DNA of 64,000 nucleotides from Halomonas borealis (GTDB taxonomy: Bacteria > Pseudomonadota > Gammaproteobacteria > Pseudomonadales > Halomonadaceae). The stretch spans positions 1-64,000 of the forward strand of contig NZ_SDMO01000002.1 of assembly GCF_004798905.1 (NCBI RefSeq), read 5' to 3'. Positions 19,731 to 32,935 of this stretch are shown in pieces; position 1 is the first letter of the stretch; the number at the start of each line of letters is the position of its first letter. The notes under the pieces were generated by a model, which was not told the DNA's origin, did no database searches, and saw nothing but the letters and a program-made list of their open reading frames with translations. The position numbers and the translations under genes are program-made.

Positions 19731-21137
19731 TCAGTAACGATAGCCGTCGGGCTTGAACGGGCCCTCCGGCGCGAGGCCGGTGTACTCGGCCTGGGCATCG
19801 GTCATGTGGGTGACCACCCCGCCGAAGCCTTCCACCATGTAGCGGGCCACCTCCTCGTCCAGCCGGCGCGGCAGCACCGAGACGCCGAGCATCGCACGCC
19901 GCTCGGCCGCGTCGAGCTCGGCGAAGCGCCGCTCGTACAGGTGAATCTGCGCCAGCACCTGGTTGGCGAAGGAACCATCCATCACCCGCGACGGGTGGCC
20001 GGTGGCGTTACCCAGGTTCACCAGCCGCCCCTCGGACAGCAGGATCAGGTAGTCGCGGCTTTCCGGGTCGTACTCGCCGGGATCGCTGTCACGATAGGCC
20101 TTGTGGACCTGGGGCTTGACCTCTTCCCAGTGCCACTGGCGGCGCATGTAGGCGGTATCGATCTCGCTGTCGAAGTGGCCGATGTTGCACACCACGCAGC
20201 CCCGCTTGAGGGTCTTGAGCATCGCCGCGTCGCAGGCATCGATGTTGCCGGTGGCGGTGACCACCAGGTCGAGGCGCGCCATCAGGCTGCGGTCGATGCT
20301 CTCCATGCCGTGATTGACGCCGTCGCGATAGGGCGAGACCACCTCGAAACCGTCCATGCAGGCCTGCATGGCACACAGCGGATCGATCTCGGCGACCTTG
20401 ACGATCATGCCTTCCTGGCGCAGCGATGCCGCCGAGCCCTTGCCCACATCGCCGTAGCCGACCACCAGCGCCTGCTTGCCGGCCAGCAGGTGGTCGGTGG
20501 CGCGCTTGATGGCATCGCTCAACGAGTGACGGCAACCGTACTTGTTGTCGTTCTTGGACTTGGTCACCGCGTCGTTGACGTTGATCGCCGGCACCCTGAG
20601 CGAGCCCGCCTGGGCCATCTCCAGCAGCCGGTGCACGCCGGTGGTGGTCTCCTCGCTGAGGCCGTGGACGGCGTCGAGCAGTTCGGGGCGCTGCTCGTGG
20701 AGCAGCGCGGTAAGATCGCCGCCGTCGTCGAGCACCAGGTTGGGCACCCAGCCGTCGGGGCCTTCCACGGTCTGTGCGATACACCACCAGAATTCATCCT
20801 CGCTCTCGCCCTTCCAGGCGAACACCGGTATGTCCGTGGCGGCGATGGCCGCGGCGGCATGATCCTGGGTGGAGAAGATGTTGCACGACGACCAGCGCAC
20901 CGAGGCGCCCAGGTCGATGAGGGTCTCGATCAGCACCGCGGTCTGGATGGTCATGTGGATGCAGCCGGCGATGCGCGCCCCGGCCAGGGGCTGGCGCTGT
21001 CGATACTGCTCGCGGATCGCCATCAACGCCGGCATCTCGGTCTCGGCGATGCGGATCTCGCGCCGCCCCCAGTCGGCTAGGGCGATATCGGCCACCTTGT
21101 GATCCCCGGTGGGCGCGGATACGGCGGGCTGGTTCAT
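19731..21137 (-). CDS. ahcY: S-adenosylhomocysteinase
   Basis: A 468-residue NAD-dependent enzyme that splits S-adenosylhomocysteine to adenosine and homocysteine. Diagnostic segments are [14 protein letters not shown], the [14 protein letters not shown] region that holds the substrate and hinge residues, the Rossmann motif [10 protein letters not shown], and the C-terminal PDGYRY with the essential Lys-Tyr of the tetramer contact. Only about 70 bases separate it from ligB, too short for the SAH riboswitch seen upstream of ahcY in other proteobacteria. Confidence 0.95.
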   Translation of the reverse strand: MNQPAVSAPTGDHKVADIALADWGRREIRIAETEMPALMAIREQYRQRQPLAGARIAGCIHMTIQTAVLIETLIDLGASVRWSSCNIFSTQDHAAAAIAATDIPVFAWKGESEDEFWWCIAQTVEGPDGWVPNLVLDDGGDLTALLHEQRPELLDAVHGLSEETTTGVHRLLEMAQAGSLRVPAINVNDAVTKSKNDNKYGCRHSLSDAIKRATDHLLAGKQALVVGYGDVGKGSAASLRQEGMIVKVAEIDPLCAMQACMDGFEVVSPYRDGVNHGMESIDRSLMARLDLVVTATGNIDACDAAMLKTLKRGCVVCNIGHFDSEIDTAYMRRQWHWEEVKPQVHKAYRDSDPGEYDPESRDYLILLSEGRLVNLGNATGHPSRVMDGSFANQVLAQIHLYERRFAELDAAERRAMLGVSVLPRRLDEEVARYMVEGFGGVVTHMTDAQAEYTGLAPEGPFKPDGYRY

Positions 21138-21200
21138 GCGTCACCTCTTCTCGACGAAAAGCGTGCCTTCACTATAGGCAGCCTCGCGAGCGGCGGACAA

Positions 21201-23009
<1,809 letters not shown>

Positions 23010-23017
23010 CTAGCGGC

Positions 23018-24238
23018 TCACAGCCCGGCGGCGGAGCGCAGCCCGGCGGCGCGGTCCGTCTTCTCCCAGGGGAAGGCGGTGAAGGTCTCGGTGTGCGGCT
23101 CGCCCTGGGTGTCGGTCCAGGTGTAGGAGGACTCGAACGGCTCACGACCGAAGTGGCCGTAGGCCGCGGTCAGCCGGTACATCGGGTGCAGCAGGTCGAG
23201 CATCGAGGTGATGGCGTTGGGCCGCAGGTCGAAGTGCTCGCGGACCAGCTCGATGATGCGCTCGTCGCTGACCCTGCCGGTGCCGAAGGTGTTCACCGAC
23301 ACCGAGGTCGGCTCGGCCACGCCGATGGCATAGGAGATCTGGATCTCGCAGCGCTCGGCCAGGCCGGCAGCGACGATGTTCTTGGCCACGTAGCGGCCGG
23401 CGTAGGCGGCACTGCGGTCGACCTTGGACGGATCCTTGCCGGAGAAGGCGCCGCCACCGTGACGCGCCATGCCGCCGTAGGTGTCGACGATGATCTTGCG
23501 TCCGGTCAGGCCGCAGTCTCCCACCGGGCCACCGATCACGAACTTGCCGGTCGGGTTGATGTGGTATTCGGTGGTCTCGGTCAGCCATTCGGCGGGGATC
23601 ACCTGCTCGATGATCTCACGCCGGATCATCTTGCGCAGGTCCTGCTGATCGATCTCCGGATCATGCTGGGTGGACAGCACCACGGCATCGACGGCGCAGG
23701 GCTTGCCCTGCTCGTCGTAGCGGAAGGTCAGCTGGCTCTTGGCGTCCGGGCGCAGCCACGGCAGCATGCCGTTGCGGCGCAGCTCGGCCTGGCGCTCCAC
23801 CAGGCGGTGCGAGTAGTGGATCGGCGCCGGCATGTAGGAGTCGGTCTCGTCGGTGGCGTAGCCGAACATCAGCCCCTGGTCGCCGGCGCCCTGGTCCTCG
23901 GGCTTCGAACGATCGACGCCCTGGGCGATCTCCACGCTCTGCTTGCCGATCAGGTTCAACACGCCGCAGGTATCGCCGTCGAAGCCGACGTCGGAGGAGG
24001 TATAGCCGATATCGAGGATCACCCGACGCACCAGGTCCTCCAGGTCGACCCAGGCCGAGGTGGTGATCTCGCCGGCGACGATCGCCACGCCGGTCTTGAC
24101 CATGGTCTCGCAGGCCACGCGGGCGTTGCGATCACGCGCGATGATGGCATCGAGCACCGCGTCGGAGATCTGATCGGCGATCTTGTCCGGGTGCCCCTCG
24201 GAGACGGATTCGGAGGTAAACAGGGAGTATTCGCTCAT
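23018..24238 (-). CDS. metK: S-adenosylmethionine synthetase
   Basis: A 406-residue enzyme that makes SAM from methionine and ATP in the cytoplasm. The N-terminus [18 protein letters not shown] is canonical, as are [12 protein letters not shown] and the P-loop-like [16 protein letters not shown]. The start at 24238 follows GAGG. It is divergent from tkt across 320 bp, an arrangement found in other gammaproteobacteria. Confidence 0.96.
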   Translation of the reverse strand: MSEYSLFTSESVSEGHPDKIADQISDAVLDAIIARDRNARVACETMVKTGVAIVAGEITTSAWVDLEDLVRRVILDIGYTSSDVGFDGDTCGVLNLIGKQSVEIAQGVDRSKPEDQGAGDQGLMFGYATDETDSYMPAPIHYSHRLVERQAELRRNGMLPWLRPDAKSQLTFRYDEQGKPCAVDAVVLSTQHDPEIDQQDLRKMIRREIIEQVIPAEWLTETTEYHINPTGKFVIGGPVGDCGLTGRKIIVDTYGGMARHGGGAFSGKDPSKVDRSAAYAGRYVAKNIVAAGLAERCEIQISYAIGVAEPTSVSVNTFGTGRVSDERIIELVREHFDLRPNAITSMLDLLHPMYRLTAAYGHFGREPFESSYTWTDTQGEPHTETFTAFPWEKTDRAAGLRSAAGL

Positions 24239-24558
24239 GGCGTCCTCGGCCCTCAGGAAATGGGAGGAAGGCATCTGGCCCCAAGGCACGGGCGGGTGGC
24301 ATGGCGCCGAGGCCCGGGCGGACCGGCTGGCTGCGGATTTTACACGCTCGCCGCGGGGCTTCCTAGCGCCTTGCCATCACCGAGGACGGCCCGCGCGGCG
24401 GCGAATTTGAAGGCCGCGGCCCATTCGGCGACAATAAGCCCCCTGATTCGAGCGTGCCGCTCCCTTTCGCGGCACATTCCAGCCGAGATCCATGCCCGGC
24501 CATCCCCGACCGGGCTGCGTCATTGCTACTATCTGCCGCAGGCGAGGAGCTGACCCCC
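24239..24558. other. metK-tkt divergent intergenic region
   Basis: A 320-bp gap that must hold the promoters of both genes. A 7-bp stem hairpin GTGCCGC/GCGGCAC lies at about 24455-24476 in the tkt leader. I could not recognise a known SAM- or SAH-sensing riboswitch fold. No credible gene is present. Confidence 0.45.
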
Positions 24559-26565
24559 ATGCCGTCCCGTTTCGATTTGGCCAATGCCATTCGCGCCCTG
24601 TCCATGGACGCCGTTCAGAAGGCCAATTCCGGCCACCCCGGCGCCCCCATGGGCATGGCCGACATCGCCGAGGTGCTGTGGAACGACTACCTCCAGCACA
24701 ACCCGGCCGACCCGCACTGGCCGGACCGCGACCGTTTCGTGCTCTCCAACGGCCACGGCTCCATGCTGCTGTATTCCCTGCTGCACCTCTCCGGCTACGG
24801 CCTCGACCTGGAACAGCTGCAGAACTTCCGCCAGCTGCACGCCCAGACCGCCGGCCACCCCGAGCTCGGCTACGCCCCGGGCATCGAGACCACCACCGGC
24901 CCGCTGGGCCAGGGCCTGGCCAACGCCGTGGGCATGGCGCTCGCCGAACGCACCCTGGGCGCTCAGTTCAACCGCCCCGGCCACACCATCGTCGATCACT
25001 ACACCTACTGCTTCCTGGGTGACGGCTGCCTGATGGAAGGCGTCTCCCACGAGGTCGGCTCGCTGGCCGGCACCCAGCGGCTCGGCAAGCTGATCGCCTT
25101 CTACGACGATAACGGCATCTCCATCGATGGCGAGGTCGAAGGCTGGTTCACCGACGACACCGCCAAGCGCTTCGAGGCCTACGGCTGGCACGTGGTGCCC
25201 GTCGTCGATGGCCACAAGCCCGAGGAGGTCAAGGCGGCCATCGAGCTGGCCCGGAGCCATAGCGACAAACCCAGCCTGATCGTCTGCAAGACCATCATCG
25301 GCTTCGGCGCCCCCAACAAGCAGGGCAAGGAAGAGTGCCACGGCGCCGCCCTGGGCGAGGACGAGGTCGCCGCGGCCCGTCAGCAGCTCGGCTGGCCCCA
25401 CGCCCCCTTCCACGTGCCGGAAGACATCTACCAAGGCTGGGACGCCAACGAGGCCGGCGCCACCCGCCAGGCCGAGTGGCAGGCGCGTTTCGAGCGCTAC
25501 ACCGAGGCCCACCCCGAGCTGGCCCGCGAGTTCTCGCGCCGCCAGCAGGGCGATCTGCCCGCCGAGCTGACCAGCGAGGCGATGATCGTCCAGGCCCAGG
25601 AGAAGGGCGACTCGATCGCCAGCCGCAAGGCATCGCTCGCCTGCCTCAACGAGCTCGGCCCGCAGCTCCCCGAACTGCTCGGCGGCAGCGCCGACCTGGC
25701 GCCCTCCAACCTGACCTTCTGGAAGGGTGCCGAGGCGATCTCCGCCGAAGCCCCCGGCGGCAACTACCTGCACTACGGCGTCCGCGAGTTCGGCATGGGC
25801 GCGGTGATGAACGGCCTGGCCCTGCATGGCGGCTTCGTCCCCTACGGCGCCACCTTCCTGATCTTCATGGAATACATGCGCAACGCCGTGCGCATGGCGG
25901 CGCTGATGGGCCAGCGTGCGGCCTACGTGTTCACCCATGACTCCATCGGCCTCGGCGAGGATGGCCCGACCCACCAGCCGATCGAGCAGCTGACCAGCCT
26001 GCGCACCACGCCCAACCTCTCCACCTGGCGCCCCTGCGACACCGTGGAGACCGCGGCGGCCTGGAACGCGGCCATCAAGCGCCACGCCGGCCCCACCGCC
26101 CTGGTGCTGTCGCGCCAGGGGCTGCCGCATCAGCAGCGCGACTCGCAGCAGCTGGCCGATATCCAGCGCGGCGGGTACGTGCTGAAGGACTGCACGGGTA
26201 CCCCCGAGCTGATCCTGATCGCCACCGGCTCCGAGGTCGGCCTGGCCATGGACGCCGCCGCCGAGCTCGGCGAACAGGGTCGTGCGGTGCGCGTGGTCTC
26301 CATGCCCGCCACCGACGTCTTCGACACGCAGGATGCCGCCTACCGCCAGGCCGTGCTGCCGGCGGAAGTGGGCAACCGCATCGCCGTCGAGGCCGGCCAC
26401 CGCGACTACTGGTACAAGTACGTGGGCCTCGAGGGCCGCATTCTGGGCATGGACAGCTTCGGCGAATCCGCCCCGGCCGGCGACCTGTTCAAGCACTTCG
26501 GCTTCACCGTGGAGAACCTGGTCGCCGAGGCCGAGCTGCTGCTGGACGACGCCGACGACGACTGA
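24559..26565 (+). CDS. tkt: transketolase
   Basis: A 668-residue ThDP-dependent enzyme of the pentose phosphate pathway. It shows the N-terminal [18 protein letters not shown], the ThDP/Mg motif [12 protein letters not shown], and the transketolase signature [23 protein letters not shown] lies upstream of the ATG. In many gammaproteobacteria tkt is followed directly by epd-pgk-fba. Here a class I aldolase and lrgAB lie between, and a strong terminator follows tkt. Confidence 0.96.
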   Translation: MPSRFDLANAIRALSMDAVQKANSGHPGAPMGMADIAEVLWNDYLQHNPADPHWPDRDRFVLSNGHGSMLLYSLLHLSGYGLDLEQLQNFRQLHAQTAGHPELGYAPGIETTTGPLGQGLANAVGMALAERTLGAQFNRPGHTIVDHYTYCFLGDGCLMEGVSHEVGSLAGTQRLGKLIAFYDDNGISIDGEVEGWFTDDTAKRFEAYGWHVVPVVDGHKPEEVKAAIELARSHSDKPSLIVCKTIIGFGAPNKQGKEECHGAALGEDEVAAARQQLGWPHAPFHVPEDIYQGWDANEAGATRQAEWQARFERYTEAHPELAREFSRRQQGDLPAELTSEAMIVQAQEKGDSIASRKASLACLNELGPQLPELLGGSADLAPSNLTFWKGAEAISAEAPGGNYLHYGVREFGMGAVMNGLALHGGFVPYGATFLIFMEYMRNAVRMAALMGQRAAYVFTHDSIGLGEDGPTHQPIEQLTSLRTTPNLSTWRPCDTVETAAAWNAAIKRHAGPTALVLSRQGLPHQQRDSQQLADIQRGGYVLKDCTGTPELILIATGSEVGLAMDAAAELGEQGRAVRVVSMPATDVFDTQDAAYRQAVLPAEVGNRIAVEAGHRDYWYKYVGLEGRILGMDSFGESAPAGDLFKHFGFTVENLVAEAELLLDDADDD

Positions 26566-26588
26566 TCGTCATCCCGACGCCACGCGTC

Positions 26589-26626
26589 ACGACGAAGGGC
26601 ACGGCATTCGCCGTGCCCTTCGTCGT
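26589..26626. terminator. strong bidirectional terminator between tkt and fbaB
   Basis: A perfect 17-bp stem ACGACGAAGGGCACGGC / GCCGTGCCCTTCGTCGT with an ATTC loop, lying between convergent genes. It is the longest perfect hairpin I found in the window. Confidence 0.85.
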
Positions 26627-26673
26627 TATAGGCCCCGCTACCCGCGACTCGAGCCGCCCGGGGTGGGCCCGTC

Positions 26674-27726
26674 TCAAGCGAGGGTGACGTCTTCCGACAG
26701 GTACACATCCTGGATGGCGTTGAGCAGCTCGACGCCCTCGGCTATGGGCTTCTGGAAGGCCTTACGGCCGGAGATCAGCCCCATGCCACCGGCGCGCTTG
26801 TTGATCACCGCGGTGCGCACCGCCTCGCCCAGATCGCTATGGCCCTTCGAACCACCCCCGGAGTTGATCAGCCCGGCTCGGCCCATGTAGCTGCTGGCCA
26901 CCTGGTAGCGGGCCAGGTCGATGGGATGATCGGAGGTCAGCTCGTCATACACCTTGCCGTGGGTGTGGCCGAAGCCGATGTCGCGATAGCCGGCGTTGGT
27001 CTCGGCCAGCTTCTGCTTGACGATATCGGCCTTGAGGGTCGCCGCCAGGTGGATGGCCTGGCCGGTGAGGTCCGCGGCGGTATGGTAGTCGTGGCCCTGG
27101 TGCTTGAAGGCCGGGTTGCGCAGATAGGCCCACAGCACCGTGACCATGCCCAGCTGATGAGCGCGCTCGAAGGCCTCGCTGACCTCGGCGATCTGGCGGC
27201 GACTCTCGGGGGAGCCGAAGTAGATGGTGGCGCCGACCGCCGCACAGCCCATCTCGAAGGCCTGCTCGACCTGGGCGAACAGCGTCTGATCGAACATCGC
27301 CGGGTAGCTCAGCGTCTCGTTATGGTTGAGCTTGAGCAGCATGGGGATCTTGTGAGCATAGCGTCGCGCCACCGACGACAGGCCGCCAAGCGTCGAGGCC
27401 ACGGCGTTGCATCCCCCCTCGATGGCCAGCTCGACGATGTTGGCCGGATCGAAGTAGGCCGGGTTGGGGGCGAAGGAGGCGCCGGCCGAGTGCTCCACGC
27501 CCTGGTCCACCGGCAGGATGCTCAGGTAGCCGCTGCCGCCGAGCCGGCCGTGGTCGAACAGCGCCTGCATGTTACGCAGGACCTGGGGGCGGCGGTCGCC
27601 GTGGGCCATCACTCGATCGATGTAATCGGGGCCCGGCGCGTGGATCGACGCGGCCGGGATGCCGCGGCACTCATGGGTCAGCAGGCTGTCCGTTTCACTG
27701 CCGAGCAACTGCGCTATATCGGTCAT
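26674..27726 (-). CDS. fbaB: class I fructose-bisphosphate aldolase (DhnA/FbaB type)
   Basis: A 350-residue Schiff-base aldolase of the archaeal-type class I family, unrelated to the class II Fba encoded 4 kb away. Characteristic parts are [13 protein letters not shown] near residue 72, LKLNHNETL, the lysine-containing [10 protein letters not shown] segment, and the phosphate-binding [12 protein letters not shown]. It interconverts fructose 1,6-bisphosphate and triose phosphates. AAGGAGAGAG precedes the ATG. It is convergent with tkt. Confidence 0.9.
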   Translation of the reverse strand: MTDIAQLLGSETDSLLTHECRGIPAASIHAPGPDYIDRVMAHGDRRPQVLRNMQALFDHGRLGGSGYLSILPVDQGVEHSAGASFAPNPAYFDPANIVELAIEGGCNAVASTLGGLSSVARRYAHKIPMLLKLNHNETLSYPAMFDQTLFAQVEQAFEMGCAAVGATIYFGSPESRRQIAEVSEAFERAHQLGMVTVLWAYLRNPAFKHQGHDYHTAADLTGQAIHLAATLKADIVKQKLAETNAGYRDIGFGHTHGKVYDELTSDHPIDLARYQVASSYMGRAGLINSGGGSKGHSDLGEAVRTAVINKRAGGMGLISGRKAFQKPIAEGVELLNAIQDVYLSEDVTLA

Positions 27727-27998
27727 CGCACCCTCTCTCCTTGATGATTGACTGACGGTATTCCCCTAGCCTAGAGCAAGCGGCGGCCCACAACAGCCCA
27801 CCGATGCAACGAGAACACCGCCATATTGGCTATCCCGAACTCGACTTGTCAGCGCTTCCCGCCGGCATCCGTCTCTCGCTGCCTACAATGCCCGCCCGAC
27901 GCCGACACGAATGCCTCGCCCCGGCGAAAGAGCAACGGATTTCCCCCCGCCTCCCTGGCATGATGACGCCTGGGAAGGGGCCATTCAGGAGGAACGAC

Positions 27999-28379
27999 GT
28001 GATCGCACTACTGCGCGGATTTCTGTGGCTCACGGGGGTGTGGCTGGCCGGCGAGACGCTGGTCGTGCTGCTCGACCTCCCGGTCTCGGCCGGGGTGGTG
28101 GGCATGCTCTTGATGACCGCTCTGCTGATGCTGCGCATCGGGCGACTCGATGACATCGCCGCCGCCGGCCAGCCGTTGATCGGCCTGCTAGCGATGCTGA
28201 TCATGCCCGGCGTGGTGGGGGTGTTCTTCCTCGCCGACGACTTCGCCGGCCAATGGCTGGCCGTCGCGGTAGCGCTGATGGGCGGCACGCTCGCCAGCGT
28301 GCTGACCACGCTGTTGCTGATGCGCCGCTGCATGCCTTCCGGTCCCGAGCCGGAGACGCCGAAGGAGCCCCGCTCATGA
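27999..28379 (+). CDS. lrgA: LrgA/CidA family membrane protein
   Basis: A 126-residue protein with four transmembrane helices, of the CidA/LrgA family (holin-like proteins now linked also to pyruvate transport). The start is a GTG at 27999 preceded by AGGAGG six bases upstream; the longer frame upstream is poorly supported. It overlaps lrgB by ATGA, so the pair is translationally coupled, the usual arrangement. Confidence 0.85.
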   Translation: MIALLRGFLWLTGVWLAGETLVVLLDLPVSAGVVGMLLMTALLMLRIGRLDDIAAAGQPLIGLLAMLIMPGVVGVFFLADDFAGQWLAVAVALMGGTLASVLTTLLLMRRCMPSGPEPETPKEPRS

Positions 28380-29098
28380 GCGATGCCCTGATAGAACTGC
28401 GCGAGGCATTGCTGATCACCCCGCTATCGTCCATCGCCATGACGCTGGCCGCCTATCTCGCCGCCCTGTGGGCTGTCGAGCGCCTGGGGCGCCCCAGCTG
28501 GTGCCCACCGGTGCTGCTGGCCGCGCTGCTGGTCGCCGCCACCCTGTGGGGGCTGTCCATCGACTTCGCCGACTACCGACGCGGCGCGGACTGGCTGATG
28601 TTGCTGCTTGGCCCGGCCACGGTGGCGCTTGGGGTGCCGCTCTACCAGCAGCTTCATCATATCCGCGCGCTGTGGAGGCCGCTGGCTCTGAGCCTACCCC
28701 CGGCGGCGGCGCTAGCCTCCTGCTATTCGCTGGCGCTGGCCTGGGTGATGGGCGCCAGTCCCGAGGTACTGGCCTCGCTGGCGCCCAAGTCGGTGACCGC
28801 CCCGATCGCGCTCGGGATCGTCGAGGCGCTCGGCGGTTCGGTGCCGCTGCTGATGGGCGGGCTCCTGGTCACCGGCGTGATGGCGACCCTGGCGGTCAGC
28901 CTGCTGGCCCCGCCGCTGGGCATTCGCGACCACCGTATCCTCGGCTTCGCCCTGGGGGTCAACGGCCATGCCATCGGCACCGTACGCGCCTTCGAGATGA
29001 GCCCCACCGCCGGTGCCTTCGCGTCTCTGGGCATGAGCCTGACCGGCATCCTCACGGCCCTGTGCCTGCCGCTGGCCTGGCGGCTGCTGGGCCTCTAG
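28376..29098 (+). CDS. lrgB: LrgB family membrane protein
   Basis: A 240-residue polytopic membrane protein. The conserved LrgB segment APKSVTAPIALGI is at about 137-149, and a second conserved block, HAIGTVRAFE, is near residue 200. With LrgA it probably forms a membrane channel or carrier. Pyruvate import has been shown for homologues in Bacillus (PftAB). The start overlaps the lrgA stop. Confidence 0.88.
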   Translation: MSDALIELREALLITPLSSIAMTLAAYLAALWAVERLGRPSWCPPVLLAALLVAATLWGLSIDFADYRRGADWLMLLLGPATVALGVPLYQQLHHIRALWRPLALSLPPAAALASCYSLALAWVMGASPEVLASLAPKSVTAPIALGIVEALGGSVPLLMGGLLVTGVMATLAVSLLAPPLGIRDHRILGFALGVNGHAIGTVRAFEMSPTAGAFASLGMSLTGILTALCLPLAWRLLGL

Positions 29099-29190
29099 GC
29101 GGGCGCCGGTGACCGTCTCGCGACGACGATCGCGAAATAGGCTAGAATCGCCGCCTCGTATCTACCGGAATCGGGAGTCTCGGACAGGCC

Positions 29191-30225
29191 ATGGCCCTAC
29201 GTATCGCCATCAACGGTTACGGCCGCATCGGCCAATGCGTGCTGCGCGCCCTCGTCGAGCGAGGCATGCCGGAGCTGGAGGTGGTGGCCATCAACGAGCT
29301 GTCCGGGCTCGACACCATCGCCTACCTGACCCGCTTCGACACCACCCACGGCCGCTTCCCCGGCCGCGTGGAGGTGGACGACCAGTACCTGATGATCGAT
29401 GAGCGGCCCATCCGCGTGCTCTCCGAGGCCGACCCGGCCAACCTGCCCTGGGCCGAGCTCGGCATCGACCTGGTGCTGGAATGCTCCGGCAGCTTCAAGG
29501 AGCGCGCCACCGCCGAGACCCACCTGGCCGCCGGCGCCGGGCGTCTGCTGTTCTCCCAGCCCGCCGAGAGCGACGTCGACGCCACCATCGTCAGCGGCAT
29601 CAACGACGCCGACCTGACCCCGGCCTGCCGGGTGATCTCCGCCGCCTCCTGCACCACCAACTGCCTGGTGCCGGTGTTGACGGTGCTCGACGAGGCACTG
29701 GGCCTCGAACACGGCGTCACCACCACCATTCATTCGGCGATGAACGACCAGCCGGTGATCGATGCCTATCACCAGACAGACCTGCGCCTGACCCGCTCGG
29801 CGATGCACTCCATCGTGCCGGTGGACACCGGCCTGGCGCTCGGCATCAACCGCCTGATGCCGCACCTCGCCGAGCGTTTCGAGTGTCTGCACGTGCGCGT
29901 GCCGACGATCAACGTCTCGGCCATGGACCTGGCACTCTCGGTACGCACCGACACCGACGCCGACGCGGTCAACGCCCTGCTGCGCGAGGCCAGCACCCAG
30001 CGCCTCTCGGGGCTGCTCGGCTACACCGAGACGCCCATGTCCTCGGTCGACTTCAACCACGATCCGCGCTCCGGTATCGTGGACGCCACCCAGACCCGGG
30101 TGGCCGGCGGCCGCCTGATCAAGATGCTGTGCTGGTTCGATAACGAGTGGGGCTTCGCCAATCGCATGCTCGACGTCGCCGGCCGCATCGCCCGACTGGG
30201 CCCGGTGCCGCCCTCCGATGCCTGA
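29191..30225 (+). CDS. epd: D-erythrose-4-phosphate dehydrogenase
   Basis: A 344-residue GAPDH-fold enzyme. It has the Rossmann motif NGYGRIGQ at 8-15 and the catalytic C154 in SAASCTTNC. Its position before pgk and fba and its sequence fit Epd (GapB), which oxidises erythrose 4-phosphate to 4-phosphoerythronate for pyridoxal phosphate synthesis. A second-copy GAPDH role is possible. It starts an epd-pgk-fba run with gaps of 37 and 66 bp. Confidence 0.85.
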   Translation: MALRIAINGYGRIGQCVLRALVERGMPELEVVAINELSGLDTIAYLTRFDTTHGRFPGRVEVDDQYLMIDERPIRVLSEADPANLPWAELGIDLVLECSGSFKERATAETHLAAGAGRLLFSQPAESDVDATIVSGINDADLTPACRVISAASCTTNCLVPVLTVLDEALGLEHGVTTTIHSAMNDQPVIDAYHQTDLRLTRSAMHSIVPVDTGLALGINRLMPHLAERFECLHVRVPTINVSAMDLALSVRTDTDADAVNALLREASTQRLSGLLGYTETPMSSVDFNHDPRSGIVDATQTRVAGGRLIKMLCWFDNEWGFANRMLDVAGRIARLGPVPPSDA

Positions 30226-30262
30226 GACCCCTTCGGCCTTCCCAGACGAGGAATCTGCTTCC

Positions 30263-31426
30263 ATGAACGTGCGCAAGATGACCGACCTCGACCTCGACGG
30301 TAAGCGAGTCCTGATCCGCGAGGACCTGAACGTACCCGTCAAGCACGGTCAGGTGACCAGCGATGCCCGCCTGCGGGCGGCCCTGCCGACCATCCAGGCG
30401 GCGCTCGAAGCCGGCGCTCAGGTGATGCTGATGAGCCACCTCGGCCGCCCCACCGAGGGCGAGCCGGCCACGGAGTTCTCCCTGGCACCGGTGGCCGACC
30501 ATCTCGGCGGCCTGCTCGGATGCCCGGTGCGCCTGGCCAAGGACTACCTGACGGAGGCCCCTGCCTTCGCCGCCGGCGAGGTCGTGCTGCTCGAGAACGT
30601 GCGCTTCAACCGGGGCGAGAAGCAGGACGACGAGGCGCTTGCCAAGGCCTACGCGGCGCTGTGCGACGTCTACGTGATGGACGCCTTCGGCACCGCCCAC
30701 CGTGCCCAGGCCTCGACCCACGGCGTGGCACGCTTCGCCCCCGCGGCCTGCGCCGGCCCGCTGCTGGCCCAAGAGCTCGAGGCGCTGGAGCAGGCGCTGG
30801 CCACGCCGAAGCGGCCGATGGCCGCCATCGTCGGCGGCTCCAAGGTGTCCACCAAGCTCGAGGTGCTCAACGCGCTGTCCGAGAAGTGTGACCGGATCAT
30901 CGTCGGCGGCGGCATCGCCAACACCTTCATCGCCGCGGCCGGCTACAACGTCGGCAAGTCGCTGCACGAGGCCGACCTGGTCGACGTCGCCCGGACGCTG
31001 ATGGACAAGGTCGAGATCCCGCTGCCCTCCGACGTGGTGGTGGCCACCGAGTTCTCCGACTCCGCCACCGCCGAGGTCAAGCCGGTCGATCAGGTGAATG
31101 ACGACGAGATGATCCTCGACATCGGCCCCGAGACCGCGGCACGGCTCGGCGAGCAGCTCAAGGCCGCCGGTACCATCCTGTGGAACGGCCCGGTGGGCGT
31201 GTTCGAGATCGACCAGTTCGGTCACGGCACCGAGGCGCTATCCCACGCCATCGCCGAGAGCGAGGCCTTCTCCATCGCCGGCGGCGGCGACACCCTGGCG
31301 GCCATCGACAAGTACGGCATCGAGGACCGCGTCTCCTATATCTCCACCGGCGGTGGCGCCTTCCTCGAATATGTCGAGGGCAAGGCCCTGCCGGCGGTGG
31401 TCGCCCTGCAAGCGGCGGCCCGTTAA
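30263..31426 (+). CDS. pgk: phosphoglycerate kinase
   Basis: A 387-residue glycolytic kinase. It shows the N-domain substrate site [11 protein letters not shown] (about 17-27), SHLGRP near 60, and the C-domain nucleotide site WNGPVGVFE and GGGDTLAAI. Length is the bacterial norm. GAGGAA precedes the ATG at 30263. It sits between epd and fba. Confidence 0.96.
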   Translation: MNVRKMTDLDLDGKRVLIREDLNVPVKHGQVTSDARLRAALPTIQAALEAGAQVMLMSHLGRPTEGEPATEFSLAPVADHLGGLLGCPVRLAKDYLTEAPAFAAGEVVLLENVRFNRGEKQDDEALAKAYAALCDVYVMDAFGTAHRAQASTHGVARFAPAACAGPLLAQELEALEQALATPKRPMAAIVGGSKVSTKLEVLNALSEKCDRIIVGGGIANTFIAAAGYNVGKSLHEADLVDVARTLMDKVEIPLPSDVVVATEFSDSATAEVKPVDQVNDDEMILDIGPETAARLGEQLKAAGTILWNGPVGVFEIDQFGHGTEALSHAIAESEAFSIAGGGDTLAAIDKYGIEDRVSYISTGGGAFLEYVEGKALPAVVALQAAAR

Positions 31427-31492
31427 CCCACTCCATCGATACCGGGCGCGGCGCCGGCCCGCCGCGCCCCTCACGGACTACAAGGTGACTTC

Positions 31493-32557
31493 ATGGCACT
31501 GATCAGCATGCGCCAACTGCTGGACCACGCCGCCGAGCACGGCTACGGCGTTCCGGCCTACAACGTCAACAACCTCGAGCAGATGCGCGCCATCATGGAG
31601 GCCGCCGACGAGACCGACTCGCCGGTGATCATCCAGGCCTCCGCCGGTGCCCGCAAGTACGCCGGCGCGCCCTTCCTGCGCCACCTGATCCTGGCCGCCG
31701 TCGAGGAATTCCCGCACATCCCGGTGGTCATGCACCAGGATCACGGCACCAGCCCCGCGGTGTGCCAGCGCTCCATCCAGCTGGGCTTCTCCTCGGTGAT
31801 GATGGACGGCTCGCTGGGCAGCGACGGCAAGACCCCGGCCAGCTACGACTACAACGTCGACGTGACCCGCCGCACCGTGGACATGGCCCACGCCTGTGGC
31901 GTCTCCGTCGAGGGCGAACTGGGCTGCCTGGGTAGCCTCGAGACCGGCATGGCCGGCGAGGAAGACGGCGTCGGCGCCGAGGGCAAGCTCGACCACGAGC
32001 AGCTGCTGACCGACCCCGAAGAGGCCGCCGACTTCGTCAAGGCCACCCAGGTCGATGCCCTGGCGATCGCCATCGGCACCAGCCACGGCGCCTACAAGTT
32101 CACCCAACCGCCCACCGGCGACACCCTGTCGATCTCGCGTATCAAGGAGATCCACGCGCGCATCCCCGAGACCCACCTAGTGATGCACGGCTCCTCCTCG
32201 GTCCCCCAGGAGTGGCTCAAGGTGATCAACGAGTTCGGTGGCGCCATCCCCGAGACCTACGGCGTGCCGGTCGAGGAGATCGTCGAGGGCATCAAGCACG
32301 GCGTGCGCAAGGTCAACATCGACACCGACCTGCGCCTGGCCTCCACCGGTGCGGTGCGTCGCTTCATGGCCGAGAACCCGGCCGAGTTCGATCCGCGCAA
32401 GTTCCTCAAGGCCAGCACTGCGGCCATGAAGGCCGTCTGCAAGGACCGCTATGAGGCCTTCGGCACCGCCGGCCAGGCCAGCAAGATCAAGCCGATCAAC
32501 CTCGAAGAGATGTTCCTGCGCTACGAGCGTGGCGAGCTGGACCCGCGCGTCAAGTAA
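31493..32557 (+). CDS. fba: class II fructose-bisphosphate aldolase
   Basis: A 354-residue zinc aldolase. The metal ligands lie in HQDHGTS near residue 82 and in GTSHGAYK and MHGSSSV further on; the substrate loop is [10 protein letters not shown]. It is the Calvin-type/long class IIB form by length. AAGG lies seven bases before the ATG. It ends the epd-pgk-fba run, and a hairpin follows the stop. Confidence 0.95.
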   Translation: MALISMRQLLDHAAEHGYGVPAYNVNNLEQMRAIMEAADETDSPVIIQASAGARKYAGAPFLRHLILAAVEEFPHIPVVMHQDHGTSPAVCQRSIQLGFSSVMMDGSLGSDGKTPASYDYNVDVTRRTVDMAHACGVSVEGELGCLGSLETGMAGEEDGVGAEGKLDHEQLLTDPEEAADFVKATQVDALAIAIGTSHGAYKFTQPPTGDTLSISRIKEIHARIPETHLVMHGSSSVPQEWLKVINEFGGAIPETYGVPVEEIVEGIKHGVRKVNIDTDLRLASTGAVRRFMAENPAEFDPRKFLKASTAAMKAVCKDRYEAFGTAGQASKIKPINLEEMFLRYERGELDPRVK

Positions 32558-32567
32558 GCGACGCCGC

Positions 32568-32588
32568 CCACCGGCCCTCGGCCGGTGG
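32568..32588 (+). terminator. hairpin after fba
   Basis: A 9-bp stem CCACCGGCC/GGCCGGTGG with a CTC loop, 10 bp after the fba stop. A C-run rather than a T-run follows, so it may act as a weak or Rho-assisted terminator or an mRNA 3' stabiliser. Confidence 0.5.
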
Positions 32589-32609
32589 CCCCCCCCTGCG
32601 AGCCCCGTC

Positions 32610-32918
32610 ATGCATAATCTCTGGATTCCCGTCGTCGCGATCCTGCTCGTCGCCGGGCTGATCTTCGGCGGCCAGGCGGTCTCCGACGCCCAGCGTAACG
32701 ACGCGATCGCCACGCGCATCGCCGAACGTCTCGAGGCGCCAGACACGCTCGAGATCGAGCGCCTGCTCGAGGTCAACAAAGGCTACGGGCTGTGCGGCGA
32801 GGCCGTAGGCGGCGAGCGAACCGCCGTGCCGTTCTACTACCACAGCGTCACCGAGCGGCTGGCGCTGGGCGCCGATGCCTCACTCTACCGCGAGCACTGC
32901 ACCCGCCACATGCCCTGA
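32610..32918 (+). CDS. small membrane-anchored hypothetical protein
   Basis: A 102-residue protein I do not recognise. One N-terminal hydrophobic helix (residues about 5-22) is followed by a soluble part with two cysteines (near 62 and 98) that may pair in the periplasm. No strong ribosome site is visible before the ATG. It follows fba by 52 bp beyond a hairpin. Codon usage looks like its neighbours. Confidence 0.6.
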   Translation: MHNLWIPVVAILLVAGLIFGGQAVSDAQRNDAIATRIAERLEAPDTLEIERLLEVNKGYGLCGEAVGGERTAVPFYYHSVTERLALGADASLYREHCTRHMP

Positions 32919-32935
32919 CACCCATCGTCAGGCGC

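Noticed and set aside
21138..21200. Possible SAH riboswitch upstream of ahcY
   Set aside because: The gap is too short and lacks the conserved core; other classes could not be recognised either.
24529..26496. A 655-codon open frame antisense to tkt
   Set aside because: Transketolase is unmistakable on the other strand, and the antisense frame lacks a ribosome site and family features.
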